From assembly GCA_932521035.1 (NCBI GenBank), contig OW051496.1, positions 1,302,001 through 1,366,000 of the forward strand: DNA of 64,000 bases, written 5' to 3'. This document shows, piece after piece, positions 1 through 11,325 of this stretch. Both the position numbers and the translations under genes were made by a program. The notes under the pieces are model-generated. The model was not told where the DNA came from and did no database searches. It saw only the letters and a program-made list of their open reading frames with translations. Each line of letters begins with the position of its first letter. The first letter of the stretch is position 1. Source of the DNA: Oscheius dolichura (Eukaryota; Nematoda; Chromadorea; Rhabditida; Rhabditidae).

Positions 1-451
1 TCATAACCAGGTTATTGCGGTTCTTTTCAACCAAAAATCTCATTTCGAAGGGGAAATATGAAGTTATTGCCTCATTTATAGATACTTTCGCTAAAAACTG
101 TGGAATATAGACCGGGTGGCTCTTATTTTCGAACTGAAACTTATCTGAAATTCTATATGTATTGGTTTGGGTACAAACATTCACAATAAAGTTAATTTCT
201 AGTAGAGGATGCCATTGCAAAATTTTCTATTTTCAGCTATCTTTTCTTCTCCTTCTAATCGTGCAACGCTTTATTTATTTTAGCTCCAAAACCTTTGAGA
301 TAAGAAATCATTATATTTCCACCTGGAAATTTCTAAAAATTCCAAATGTATCGCTTTGAATACAAATAATTCTTCATCTTTCGCGGTCTAATCATTCCTT
401 GGTCTCGATTAAACTTTTTTGGTTTGTAATTCTCTGTTTTCCAGGTGTGAA
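1..451. other. Upstream region of the first GST gene, no gene seen
   Basis: AT-rich sequence with no convincing coding exon on either strand. A pyrimidine-rich CAG acceptor (TTTTCCAG) ends about 8 bases before the GST start codon. It could be an SL trans-splice site or the 3' end of a 5'-UTR intron; the sequence alone does not decide. Confidence 0.5.
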
Positions 452-1577
452 ATGGTCACACACTACAAGCTGTATTATTTCCCCGGTCGCGGTGCTGGCG
501 AGACAATCCGTCAGATCTTTGCCGTAGCCAAGCAGGACTACGAGGATATTCGAATCTCGAAGGATGACTGGCCCCAGCACAAGGCGGAAATGCCTTTCGG
601 ACAGATGCCTGTCCTCGAAGAAGATGGAAAGAAACTCCCACAGTCAGGGGCCATTGCCAGATATTTGGCCAAGAAATTTGGTGAGCGATGGATTACAGTA
701 TCCGGGTTCAAAATTGGCTGAAAATACGTATCTGCCTCAAAACGAAGAAAAGTCAATACGATTGCACAATAAAAAAGGAAATCCAGAGGGAGATGAGAAT
801 TATCATTTTTCCTATGCTAGAGGCGGATTAGAGATGCAAAACAACCAGTACAGCTTGAGAAACACTAACGTTTCCATAAAACCGAAAGAAAATGAGAAGG
901 ACCCGATTAATTGTGCGAGAACCCAATAAATTGACGAAAAGTCCCGTATTCTTCACTTTTTTTTCATGTTTTTTGCCGCCAATAAGAGAAAAAATCAAAT
1001 CTGTAATTATCTCTAGACAACATTTCGGCTATAGTCCATTTCCAATTGCTATTACACGGCAAAACCTCTCCGCTACGGGACTTGGATGTTTTTGGACATG
1101 GCCCCATAGCTGAGACGCGCCGCCAAATTTGAATTCGTGGAATATCCGTTGGAAATGGACTATACAAAACATCAAATTTCAGGCCTTTCCGGTAAGAATG
1201 CTTGGGAAGAAGCCCAGATCGAAGCTCTAGCCGACCAGTGGAAGGACTTCACCAATGAGATTCGTCCATACGCTCGTGTTGTCATGGGAATGGCTGAAGG
1301 GGACCTGGAGAAGTTGAAGAACGACGTCTTCCTACCGGCAGTCCAGAAACATCTTTCCTTCTTTGTCAAGGCGCTGAAAGAGAGCGGTTCCGGCTATCTC
1401 TTCGGCGACAGTCTGACCTATGTCGACCTCCCGGTAGCGGAATATATCGGCCTGATGGAGGAGAAAAATCCCGAGGCGTTGGAAAACTTTCCCCAACTGA
1501 AACAGCACCGGGAGAAGGTCCACAGTAACCCGGAGCTGAAGAAGTGGCGCGAAACTCGTCCCCAAACTGCTTTTTGA
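452..1577 (+). CDS. Sigma-class glutathione S-transferase, copy 1
   Basis: Two exons, 452-680 and 1183-1577, encode 207 aa, the usual length of a nematode sigma-class GST. Such enzymes conjugate glutathione to electrophiles or isomerise prostaglandin-type substrates in the cytosol as dimers. The N-terminal thioredoxin-like domain starts MVTHYKLYYFPGRGAGE, with the catalytic Tyr expected at residue 9 (the Y before F). The glutathione site is visible as QMPVLEEDGKKL followed by QSGAIARYLA near residues 54-74. The all-helical C-terminal domain has the typical DALADQWKD-like segment (here EALADQWKDF), GSGYLFGDSLTYVDL, and the end HSNPELKKWRETRP. The intron splits the Gly codon after RYLAKKF, as in the three other GSTs here. 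The 502-bp intron carries a miniature element just before its acceptor. Which sigma-class substrate it uses cannot be told. Confidence 0.94.
1030..1164. mobile_element. 135-bp TA-flanked miniature inverted-repeat element, copy 1
   Basis: Perfect-looking terminal repeats TATAGTCCATTTCCAA and TTGGAAATGGACTATA bound about 135 bp inside the GST1 intron. The right end lies 18 bases before the exon 2 acceptor. Related copies are at 12339-12459 and 34243-34375. TIRs beginning TATAGTC with a TA target fit Tc1/mariner-type non-autonomous elements, but no transposase is present. Confidence 0.85.
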
Positions 1578-2791
1578 ATCTATTTTCACTTTTTCTGTTT
1601 TGTATATTGCTACATGAATAAATTTTTTTCTTATATGGAGCATTGAAACATCCACAAGCGTACTGGTATGATTCTGGAGTAAAAAAGCGGTGATTTCCGG
1701 CTTTCTGGGGAATTTCCTGGTTCAATATGACTACCTTTAGGAGATTTACACCGGTAAAGCATAAAAACGCACTTTTTTGAATGAAATTCAATTTTTGAAA
1801 CATCAATATAGCTTCTTCAATCAAGAAATAAACTAAGAACGTTCATTTATCAAAATGGTGAAATACAGAAAATCGTTTTCATTGATTCAAGTGAACTGAG
1901 GGGTTTTTGGTCCAAAATGGTCTGTTAAATGAAATTTACCAGGCTCAAAAGTTCATTTGGACCATTGTCGGGCTACTGTAGTCAAAAGAAAATTTCAGCA
2001 TAAGTGGAAAAGAGTCCTTATCGTTACATATATCCTGATATTGAAATATTGACATTGGAATGCCCCTGTTCAAGCCAATCGACAAGAAGTTATCATTGTT
2101 AAAGAGGATTTCACATTTTAGGCAGTCATAATAACCGCTAAAAAAACAAAAACATTACCGGGCTACAATTTCTTTCGTGGACGATAAATATTACGCCGAT
2201 CAGAGTTTGAAGCAGGTCCTTCCATTTATTGAGATGTTGAAACATCTTGAATTTGCTGGTGTCGATGTTCGGTGACTGTGATCTTTGTTGACCGGGGGGA
2301 TGATAGCAAGACGGAACCCGGGGTATAAATAAACAGGACCAGATAAAATTTCCATGTTTCTATCTCCGTTTTGCTCTTATTTTCAATCATGTTTTCTTTA
2401 TTTCAATGAGAATTTATAAAGTTCAGTCACGTTGTACCAAGATATTGCTGAGATTAGCCCGCTTTTGAAGTTTTCCTGAAACAATAATCCTTAGCCTACG
2501 TATTTATTGAATTGCAACCAAGCCTGGCCAATTTCTAGTCGATTCTGAACACAAAAATATCTAGTGGGGGAGAAAAATCGGAGAGACCAGCAAAGTTTTC
2601 GTTTCACCTTTCTCTTATATTTGTCCGGAAATATTCAAAAACTAATCGAAAGGACAATTATAGCTTTCTATAAAACGAACATTTGAACTTTTTTCTGTTA
2701 TACGGTCCATTGATATTCTTACTTCTCTTTTATTACAGCAGATCGGCCCCCAAGTGTTGTTTATAGCCTAATTCCCAAAAGTTCCAGAAAA
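1578..2791. other. Intergenic region between GST1 and GST2
   Basis: 1.2 kb without a recognisable gene. An AATAAA-like signal (ATGAATAAATTT) lies about 40 bases after the GST1 stop. Upstream of GST2 the sequence ends in TTCCAG four bases before the start codon, a plausible trans-splice acceptor. No repeat was recognised. Confidence 0.5.
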
Positions 2792-3911
2792 ATGCCCGCC
2801 TACAAGTTGCACTACTTCAGTTCCCGCGGAATGGGAGAGACAATCCGTCAGATTTTCGCCGTAGCCAAGCAGGACTATGAGGATGTCCGGTACCAGTTGG
2901 CCGACTTCCAACAACACAAGGACAAGTTCCCATTTGGACAGTTACCCGTCTTGGAAGAGGATGGCAAGCAGTTAGGGCAATCCGGGACTATTCAGAGATA
3001 TTTGGCCAGGAAATTTGGTGAGTATGGGCTAAACTGAACTCACAAGATTTTATAAATCCGCCCCTAACACTGGTGAGCAAGGGGGTTGCTTTTTATGTTT
3101 CACGACTAAAATATAAGGAAATCGAAAGTTCATGTTATGGTTGGCCTTCAAATGGTACGTAGATTCAATGAAATTATCAAAATGCCATGTGAGGGTCCCG
3201 TAGCGATCATTTCTAACATACTGTAGTCAAATTAGGCGAGAAAGTACCAAAAACTGAGCGAGTTGCCTCCGTCGATTTACGTGCGCCTGCACCCGTAGAA
3301 TCTCGGCAGCGCGCGGCTATGACCAGGCGCAGTCTGATTTCAATTGTTGGTTTTTGAACCTTGTCGATCTAAAGGTACCACTTTTAGCCAACCTTCGAAG
3401 GAAGTGTTGTGTAGAGTTTTTGGATGAGCCGAGCGGGGGTTTCCAGCTTGGCGATAATATTGGATAGGGAAAAGTGGAGTAACATCGCATTTCCTAATTT
3501 CCTCCATTTTCAGGTCTCTCCGGTAAAACCGCTTGGGAGGAGGGTGAAGCAGACGCTCTAGCCGACCAGTGGAAGGATTTCACAGCTGAAATTCTTCCCT
3601 ATTTCCGAATTTATGCCGGCCACGACAAAGGAGACGAAGAAAAAGCCCGGCAGGAGATTTTCCTCCCAGCGGTGAAGAAGCATTACGCCTTTTTTGTCGC
3701 CGCCTTTAAGAAGACCGGCTCCGGCTACTTGGTGGGCAACTCCTTGACTTATGTGGATCTGATGGTGGCTGAATTTATCGACATGTATATTGAGAAGAAG
3801 TTCCCCGAGGTCCTGAAAGAATTCCCCGAGTTGGTTGAGCACAGAAACACAGTTCATAGCAATCCAGAGCTGAAGAAATGGAGGGAGACCCGTCCAGTCA
3901 CTCAATTCTAA
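2792..3911 (+). CDS. Sigma-class glutathione S-transferase, copy 2
   Basis: Two exons, 2792-3017 and 3514-3911, encode 207 aa. The start reads MPAYKLHYFSSRGMGETIRQ, so the Tyr expected to activate glutathione is residue 8. The neighbouring loop is YFSSRGMGE rather than the YFPGRGxGE of the other three copies. PFGQLPVLEEDGKQLGQSGT gives the glutathione site. The C-terminal domain ends NPELKKWRETRPVTQF. Exon 2 differs from its neighbours in the helix after EILPYF (RIYAGHDKGDEEKARQEIF), the most diverged stretch of the four, which may mean a different hydrophobic substrate pocket. The intron is at the same codon and phase as in the others. It contains one copy of a repeat also found at 4955-5135. 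Confidence 0.94.
3287..3470 (+). repeat. About 185-bp direct repeat inside the GST2 intron (partner at 4955-5135)
   Basis: Starts GCGCCTGCACCCGTAGAATC and runs through TCTCGGCAGCGCGCGGCTATGACC, a GGTTTTTGAACCTT segment, GATCTAAAGGTACCAC and ATGAGCCGAG to TTGGCGATAATATTGG. The same order of segments occurs at 4955-5135 in the same orientation. Shorter relatives of the CACCCGTAAAATCTCGGCAG motif appear near 23680, 53770 and 53855. It is a dispersed repeat with no coding capacity. Confidence 0.8.
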
Positions 3912-4149
3912 ACACTTTTCCTGATTTTGTGATTACTGTAATTGTTCCTTTTTTGAGTAATTTATATAAAGAGTAAATAACCAATTGGCTATTGGAATGT
4001 CGTAGTTTAAAACAGAAAAAAGTCATTATTGCAATGTCAGGGAGAAAAAAAATAAGTGCTGCCGCGCATTGCTCACTTTTGCGCTGTAACTTTTCATCCA
4101 TCAGCGCAATTATTGCATTAGACTCTATACATTCTTAGCTCCAGTTTGG

Positions 4150-4873
4150 TATATAATCCCTATTATTTAAAGCGCTACGGTGTCTATTTGTGACTTCGGT
4201 TCCTCCTTCGACCAATATATTTCGCTTTGTCTGTTTAGCATTTTTGTTTTGGTATAAAATGTTTTCGCTGTGGGACCCGATCGTGGTGGGACCCCCAATG
4301 GAGGGGTCGAAGGTTCGGTTCCCCCGTTGAGTAACTTCGTTCACTTTTTGAGTAACTTCGTTTACTTTGTCTATTTAGCCATAACATCATGATAACGCCG
4401 CTGACGTGGTCAGAGCAGAACGGGGTGGGTAGAAGCGGAATGAAAGAGACTTGGAGGGGAAGGAAATTGAGGAGCATGTGAGAATGAAGGAAGAGACGAA
4501 CGACAGCTCACCTTACGAGTGATTATCCTTTGATCAATCACAACCGAGCAGAACGGACGCGGGCGGATCGGTAAGATCGAAAACATCAAGGGAGGGACGG
4601 CAAGGTAGAGGGAATGGTGTGAGATAGACGGGAGATGTGAAGAGAGCAGGAGGGAGAGAAGAAGGAACCCGCGAGGAAGGGGAGACAGGAAAACTGGGCG
4701 GGGGAGGGGAGAAGGGGGGAAGGGACTGGACACGGAGAAGGGGAAAAGACCGGACGGGATGAGGGGGACTGGACTGGACGGGGAGAAGGGGAAGAGCGGA
4801 CGAAGCGCGAGGTAAAACCACAGTTGGCACAGCCAACGTCCAGCCGAAGACAGGGGGGTCGAAACGGCTGGTA
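4150..4873 (+). mobile_element. Dispersed repeat with GA-rich core and terminal hairpin, copy 1
   Basis: Shares blocks with 26095-26817 in the same order: TTAAAGCGCTACGGTGTCT at the left, TTTGTCTGTTTAGCATTTTTG, GGACCCGATCGTGGTGGGAC followed by a GGTTCGG-like box, a strongly purine-biased core (about 4430-4800) and a right end AAACCACAGTTGGC...CAGCCAACGTCCAGCCG. The right end can fold, because CCAGCCG pairs with CGGCTGG across a C/G-rich inner stem. The other copy also carries a tRNA-like segment. A SINE-like or Helitron-like origin is possible; neither is shown. Confidence 0.65.
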
Positions 4874-4954
4874 TGCAATTATACTGCCAATGGGCAGTGA
4901 AATATGCGACAAAACAGCGCTAGGGACGCAACACGCTGCTCGCCAGGGAAAGCG

Positions 4955-5135
4955 CGCCCGCACCCGTAAAATCTCGGCAGCGCGCTGCTATGACCAGGCG
5001 CGGCCTGATTTCACCGTTGGTTTTTGAACCTTCTTGATCTAAAGGTACCACCGCCAGCCAACCTTCGAAAGAAGTGTTGCAGATATTTTTTGAATGAGCC
5101 GAGTTGGGGTTTCCAGCTTAGCGATAATATTGGGA
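4955..5135 (+). repeat. Second copy of the 185-bp direct repeat
   Basis: Begins GCGCCCGCACCCGTAAAATC and ends near GCGATAATATTGGGAGG, matching 3287-3470 segment by segment. It lies directly after the GA-rich element and before a miniature element at 5166. Confidence 0.8.
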
Positions 5136-5165
5136 GGAAAAGTAGGGAAACATCAAAAAAGTTCG

Positions 5166-5473
5166 TATAGTCTGTTTCAAATGGAAAAGTTTTTCGCGTG
5201 CCAGGACCCTCTTCAAATTTTTGAATTCATTTTTCCCAAAATTTTCGATATTTTGATTTTACATAGAACTCGATAGTTTTTGTGTTTTTTCGATAGAGTA
5301 TAGTGCAAATAAGTAAAAGCAATGATAAAAACAATGAATACATATGCGAAATGCGCAGAAAAATGCGTGCAAAACTGTTAGGTTGGACCATCTAGACGGG
5401 AAAATGCCCGATCTAGATCGATTAAACCTTTAACCAGCGAATTTCGCAGTTTTTCCATTTGAAACAGACTATA
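5166..5473. mobile_element. About 308-bp miniature element with TATAGTCTGTTTCAAATGG ends
   Basis: The left end TATAGTCTGTTTCAAATGG and right end CCATTTGAAACAGACTATA are inverted copies, and the inner sequence contains GTGCCAGGACCC. A relative in opposite orientation is at 45693-45993, where GGGTCCTGGC lies near the right end. The first bases resemble the 135-bp elements at 1030, 12339 and 34243, so all may use the same transposase type. No coding capacity. Confidence 0.82.
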
Positions 5474-5765
5474 AGTTTCTTAGCAACACATGTAGCAAAA
5501 AATGAGATCATTCTTTTAGTGCCGCTTCTTTAGCCGTCTTCTTCTATTCGTCTACAGTAGGCCTTGAATTTCCTTCTCTGTACAAATATTTTTCAAGAAA
5601 CCTTTATAAAGAGAAAAAAATTGAGTTCTTGGTAAACATCAGCGAGAAATCCAATATTTTTATTCAAAAATAATGCTGTGAGTATCAAATGAGTAGCCGG
5701 CTACCGTAATACCACATGGATATAGCCATCAAAGAGGGGTGAAAAATACAGAAAAAGACGCACAA

Positions 5766-8700
5766 TTAGATGTCAAAGTAGCAGGGGCTAGCCTGCCCGA
5801 TGAAGATATTTTCCGGCCGGGAGCGATCCACATACAGCGGGCCGAAGATCCCAGTACAGCCGAGATCGCCCGCTTCGTGCATTTTTACCTAGAATTTTTT
5901 AAATCAATCTACTTTTCAGGAATTTCTTATAAGGAGACAAAAACTGGGCAAAATGATGCGACATACTTTCTGAGCTTTACATTTCTTCAAAATCGCGTCC
6001 CCTGCCGATTTTTGGCGGCAGAGGAAGACAAATTTGGCGTGAGACTCCTTTTTCTGGGAGACAACTCGGTGGATCAGCCGGTGGGCGTCCTCTTCCCGGC
6101 TGGCATAGACCGGACCGATTTTATAGATTCCATCTTCGTAAGTAGTGGGAGAAATAGCAGCACAACCAGTGATTTTACCATAATTATCGAAGAGAACCAC
6201 TCCTGAAACCAGAAATTCACTAAAAACGGGAAAAGGAGGGCAAACCATGGACAAAGGAGATGGAATAATAGTCCTGGAGGAATTTACTCCGATTAGATCC
6301 GGTCACATAGGTGTCATACTCACAGAATTGACGGAATTGACGGGGAGACAAGTCCTAAAAGTGGATTTTTGAGCTATTATGGAGAGGTTGAGAGAGGTCA
6401 ATATTTTTCGCTTCAAGACGCCTATAGAAAAGATAATTGAAATTTTGAACAATATAATGACAAAGAATCATTGAAATTTCATGTTGGCTTGAAAAAGAAT
6501 TTTAAAAGCTGTTGCTCTGTTTGAGTTCAGCTGGTTTTATGTTTTACAAAATGTTAAAAAGAAGCTAAACACTACAATGCACGTTCATACACTCCAATCC
6601 TTTTGATCCAGTGGAAAAAGCTCAGAAATGGTTTGTTCTCTGTATCACAGCGGCTAGATAACCCATGCGGTTATAGAAAGTGCAATAGAGGATCTTTTGT
6701 TCCTGAAAACACCAAAGAAATCCTTTCCGCTCAAAAGTTTAGAATCAGCAACCAACCACTTCGTTTTGCAACAATTTTTGGCTTCAAGTTACCATTAAAA
6801 CCTTTCCTTCACTGATTCTAGATAATCCGAGCAGTTCCAAAATTTCAGTAGAAATCCTGTTGTGGTTCGAAAAAGCCCCACCCCCTTATTCCTCAGAAAA
6901 GTTCAAAATTATCCCAGTAAACCGGTTTTCTTCGTCCATTGTTCCCCTCTCGTGAATCTTGTTGGTCAAAAGTTCAAAACCACCAAGCGGTTTGCAAGAA
7001 TTTTTGGTTTCAAGTCATGATTAAAATGGATTTATATCCAATTGAAACCATTGAATGCATCATCGAAAAACGCTCTTTTTCTGTTTTATTGAGCCTAGAT
7101 AATTGGTACAGTTCCAAAATTTCATTCTTTCACAGTTAGTTGAGAAAAAAACTCAGGTTCTTCCCCCGAAAAGTTCAAAATTATCCCCACAAACCGGTTT
7201 CCCTGCCCGTTGTTCCCCTCTGTTGAACCGTTCCGTTCAAAAGTTCAAAATCATTGTTCGATTCCCGGTTATCTACAGTAATCTCTGCAGGAAGACGTCT
7301 CCAATAAATCAGAGTCCTACGAGGTCAATTCTCTCCTTTTCTTTCATTTTTATCAATGTTCCCCGGAGCAAATATGGACCCCCCGAACCCCTTGATAAAT
7401 TCCCCATGAATCATAAAAACTCCATATAATCTTGCAAAATTTCCCCCCTGCTGAATAAATGGACTCGTCGTCCAAGCGACGTCACTGTATTTTAGCCTTT
7501 CCCGCGGTCTCCCCCGTCCCGAACTTACCCTTATCGGAACAATGTGGCCTGATTCTTGTCCGGTAACCGGGAAAAATGATAGCACGTCACTGGAGGAGTC
7601 AAATTCGCAGGAGAAGACGGTATAGAAGTTGTAGCCCTTGTACTCGTTGCTGTATTTGTTCGTCATCATCGGTACTGAAACGAGAAGGGTTATATATGGG
7701 GCTGGACACAACATGGCGCAAAAATGAAAAAAAATTGAGAAATTGCTCAAATAAGGAACTTGGCATTGCCTTTTTCCAATAATAATTTTGCTTTATTATT
7801 TCACAGACAAAACTGAAAAAGTTCGAAAAAACTTGGATAGCTTGATGACGATTTGGTTCGGTCTTCTAATGAATTTTATCTAATTTTTGAAGCTAGCAGA
7901 ATGTTTCGCTATTCGTGTATAATAGTCGCGTAGGAGAATTTGGCAATTGTATCCATATTGCTCGCGGAAAACCTTTCTCCTATCCACAAAAAGCCGATAT
8001 AAACTGCTTCACCAACCAATTAAAAACGAACTCATTGGGAGTTTATTTGTTTCGCTAAGAATATTTCTTGACAAGTCACAGTCAAAATTATTGTGCCAGG
8101 AAAATAGAGCCGTTTGCAGTCCAAAAACACTGTCGTCTTGGAGCCCCATCTTCTCGTTTTCCATTTGTTATAAAATTTTGTTAAAAACAAATGCGTCAAA
8201 TGCTAGTTGATAAAGAGATTTTTACCATTTCTACACCGGGAAAGAGATAATTAGCGCAATTATAAAAAAAATGTTTTACTTGAGGATTATAAGGGTAAGT
8301 TATGGGACAGTGGCAATGAATTACCGATTTGGGCGCTTGTTATCATTCTGAGAGTAAGAGAGACTCTTATTTTTAGCGTTTAGTGAGTACACAAAATGAA
8401 AAATCAGTGAATTCGGTGATATTTGAAGTAATGCGTTTCCTAGATAATTCAGCTTTCATTTTCTTCAAAGTTTTGGCGAATCTATTAAACGTCAGTGCAT
8501 CGGTGCTTCTGCATTACGCCAGTAAGCTTGAAAAGTGTGCAATCGTCAAAATTACCATTCCCAAAGGGATTCGGCGGGCTTGATTTTCAATTTGGTAGCA
8601 AAGGCTTCACTCTTCCTTGATAATGGTGTGTGGGCGAGATTAGCAGTATGCATCTCAACAACAATCCAGTGTGAAAAATTTGAATGTTTAGCTCTCCGTT

Positions 8701-9926
8701 TATAAATTCTACCGGGGAGTCATTTTCATTCATCCTTTCCAAAATTTTGGATCACTCTATTATTTCCTTTCTGTTCTGCCAATTCCATAAATTGCACTCC
8801 CGTCACTTTTCCTTACTGCTTTCTGGATTGCAAGCTCCCCCAAATATCCCAGTCATTTATCCTCTTTTCCACTTCACTCTGCCCATTACAGCGCTCCCCT
8901 AATCCAGCTCCATTTTCATATAAAAATTTAAAAAAAGTTTCAGCCTGTTCATATAAAGAACGGCAAAAGTTGTGCGTCAATTCATAGACCAGACCATTTC
9001 TCATTTCTTTTTGTTTCGACCAATCATCAAAAACACACACCGAAACTACTAGTCAATCTTATAGCAGCTCCAATTATCACAAAATGAATAATTTCCCCTA
9101 TTTGTCCTCTCCTCTTAGAGTAAGACACACCAACCTGATCTATAGATGAACGGCTTTCTGGCCAGCAGATCTCCGTGTTTCTGGATATAAGTTCCGGATA
9201 TTTTCTTCCCAATCCCGTCGGCCCGATAGTTCGGATCCGTGTAATACATCCCACTGAAGGTGTGATGCTCCATTTCTATCGAAAACAGACTGCCGATCAG
9301 TTTGTTATCTGAAAATTGGCGGATTTTTCGAAAATCTACTTTTTAGTTTTCAGTAATTCTATAAATTTTGAAGGATAATGCTCGAAATAATATATGATAG
9401 AATTTAACCTTACCCGATTTCCTGACTAAAAAGATGGGGAAAACATTGTCCATTTCTTGGAGTAGACTCAGCGAGGCGATGTCATTGGCCACCCAACGGA
9501 GATCGCTCAAAATTTGGCGAAGCTGATCCCAAAGATTCGAGTCGTCTTTAAATTTCAGCTGAAATGGGAAAATTTCAATTTTCTAGTACATTATGGATTC
9601 CGGGCCAGTGAGGCGCTTTTTCGGTGCACGACGTCTACAATTTTCAGGGTAATTAGTCCATTTTGAGGCAATAGCACTGAAAAAGCGCAAAGCTGGCGCG
9701 CTTCCCCAAAAAGGGGCATTGCTGGCGCGAATTTGGTGTGCCTTCCTAGGACGCGCCAGCTTTGCGCTTTTCCGGTTCAATATCCCAAATTGACTAATTA
9801 CAGTAAGCCATAAATTATAGATTTCATGCACCAAAAAAGCGCCATACTGATAAAATCCGATTCCGGGTTACTGTAGCTTACCTCGAGGATATCCTTGCCT
9901 TCCTGAACCTGAACCGTCTGCGGCAT
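5766..9926 (-). CDS. GNAT acetyltransferase of the nematode DUF1248 (YitH/HolE-like) type
   Basis: Seven minus-strand exons join in phase: 9882-9926, 9414-9558, 9135-9308, 7529-7674, 6246-6354, 5967-6202 and 5766-5888, giving 325 aa. The N-terminal half shows the GNAT fold: ...VFPIFLVRKSDNKLIGSLF, then MYYTDPNYRADGIGKKISG, where RADGIG fits the RxxGxG/A acetyl-CoA motif of GNAT enzymes. The C-terminal half carries RQFCEYDTYVTGSNRSKFL, YGKITGCAAISPTTY, YKIGPVYA and the end SPCYFDI, features I associate with the worm DUF1248 acetyltransferases. That family assignment is from recall, not a search. The acceptor substrate is unknown. Introns of 1460 bp (7675-9134) and 1174 bp (6355-7528) are filled with decayed repeats. 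The start is the first in-frame ATG before VQVQEGKDILE. The gene is nested between GST genes, on the opposite strand to its immediate neighbour GST2. Confidence 0.85.
6730..7270 (+). repeat. Decayed tandem repeat in a GNAT-gene intron
   Basis: Three related units start near 6734, 6968 and 7233 with CAAAAGTTTAGAATCA, CAAAAGTTCAAAACCACC and CAAAAGTTCAAAATCATT. The first two share TTTTTGGYTTCAAGT, CTAGATAAT and CAGTTCCAAAATTTCA in order. Spacing is roughly 235-265 bp. Divergence is high, so the array is old. Confidence 0.7.
9590..9877. repeat. Nested palindrome filling the first GNAT-gene intron
   Basis: Inverted arms include GCGCAAAGCTGGCGCG against CGCGCCAGCTTTGCGC around 9685-9770. Outside them TTAGTCCATTTTG lies opposite CAAATTGACTAA, and further out GGCGCTTTTTCGGTGCA lies opposite TGCACCAAAAAAGCGCC. 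It fills nearly all of intron 9559-9881, and looks like a long-armed miniature element. Confidence 0.75.
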
Positions 9927-11325
9927 GGTCGAGACGATGAACACCTGGGGACTACGCTGTATCTTTTCCCGGTTTTAAATCGTTTTTTATAGGGAGAAGG
10001 TGGAGATAAGGGGGGAAGAGGGTCAGGAGAGCCGCCGCGGTTACAGGGTAGTCTCTCTCTTGGAGACGCGTGTTCTGCACGCGGCTGATCTTTCGGCACG
10101 GGTGGGGGATGGACACGCGAGTGGAAAAAGACCAAATGGGAGAGAACAAGTGGTCTTTCTCGCCCCCTTTCTTACAGGGATGGCGACGAAAATTGGAGGA
10201 AACGAGAGAAATTTAGACATAAAGTGGGCAGAAGAGAAAGTGATCTTTGGTGTAAAGTATTCATGTGAATCAAAGTAATTTTTGTCTTATTCAATTCAGT
10301 TTATTGCAGCCTTGAAGCATAAAATGGGCTGGATAGAACTTACCAAAAAGGGCAAGAATGGCCAAGGACGTCGAGAATTCCGAATTTGTTTCATTTTGCC
10401 AATAAAAAGTCCGGTTACTTATTCCCTTACTGGTGCCAAATCGACATTCAAAAAAATAGAATCAATGCAAAGTGTGTTTGCCCTTTCAATAGTAGGTGAA
10501 CAATGCCGGTTTTTGGTGGTAAAAATTCCCGGAAGGCCTGAAATGCCGGAAAAGAAAAAAATGCTCACGGATAACTCTCTCCAGGAGTTCATTTCTGCTT
10601 ATCCGTATTTTCCAATAAAAAGCCATAAAAGATTGTAGCCAGCAGCTGAAAATCGCATGGGGGCTGATCTAACGATGATGCAGCAGTTTTCGAATTAGAT
10701 TGATCCTTTATCTTTACCACGAAACATGAAGAGAAAAGCATATAATCGCTGGAATAATGTTCTGGTCTTCGAATTTCTTTTTATTCTGGAAACAAAAAAA
10801 ACTACTGGATACAGGAGAAAGCTGCCATTGACCCGAAACTTCCAAAAGAAGTTGTTTGTTAGAATAGTTACGTCGAATGCCCATTACTTTTTGAAAAATT
10901 CAAAAAATCTACAAAATAAGAGCGAAAGGGGGAGATCTTTACTGTTTTGCAGACAAAGTAACGGGCATACCCAAAAATTGTACAGTTAGCCATCCTGTCT
11001 TTATCTGTATTTTTTTAAAAATACTCCAGAAAGTGTATATTAGTGGATAGACTAGAAAGGCTTTATTGGGATTGGTTGATACGCTGCAACAAACTTTCTT
11101 GTATTTTGTACGAGGAAACAGATTGGTCGCAGCTTTCCTATTCGGTTTGCAAAATAACAGAGGAGCCTCATGTTGTAACAGCAAGGGCTCGATGACCCCC
11201 GGGGTTATAAAATTATCTCGAAACCTCGAAAGACTGACCTCATCGTTAGAAAAATTACAATGTGCGTCTTCGACTTCTGAATAAATAAGGTACAGATTTA
11301 TTTCATAACTTTTATCAGACAACAA
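9927..11325. other. Intergenic region between the GNAT gene and GST3
   Basis: About 1.4 kb containing open frames but no supported gene. The frames lack introns, family motifs or a base composition like the neighbouring genes. The stretch after 9926 serves as the upstream region of the minus-strand GNAT gene. The right end is the 3' flank of GST3, with reverse-strand AATAAA-like sequence near 11281. Confidence 0.45.

Noticed and set aside
4410-4963. Long minus-strand Pro/Ser-rich open frames
   Set aside because: They are read from the purine-biased core of a dispersed repeat in several frames at once, which reflects base composition rather than coding. The 26402-26893 frames have the same cause.
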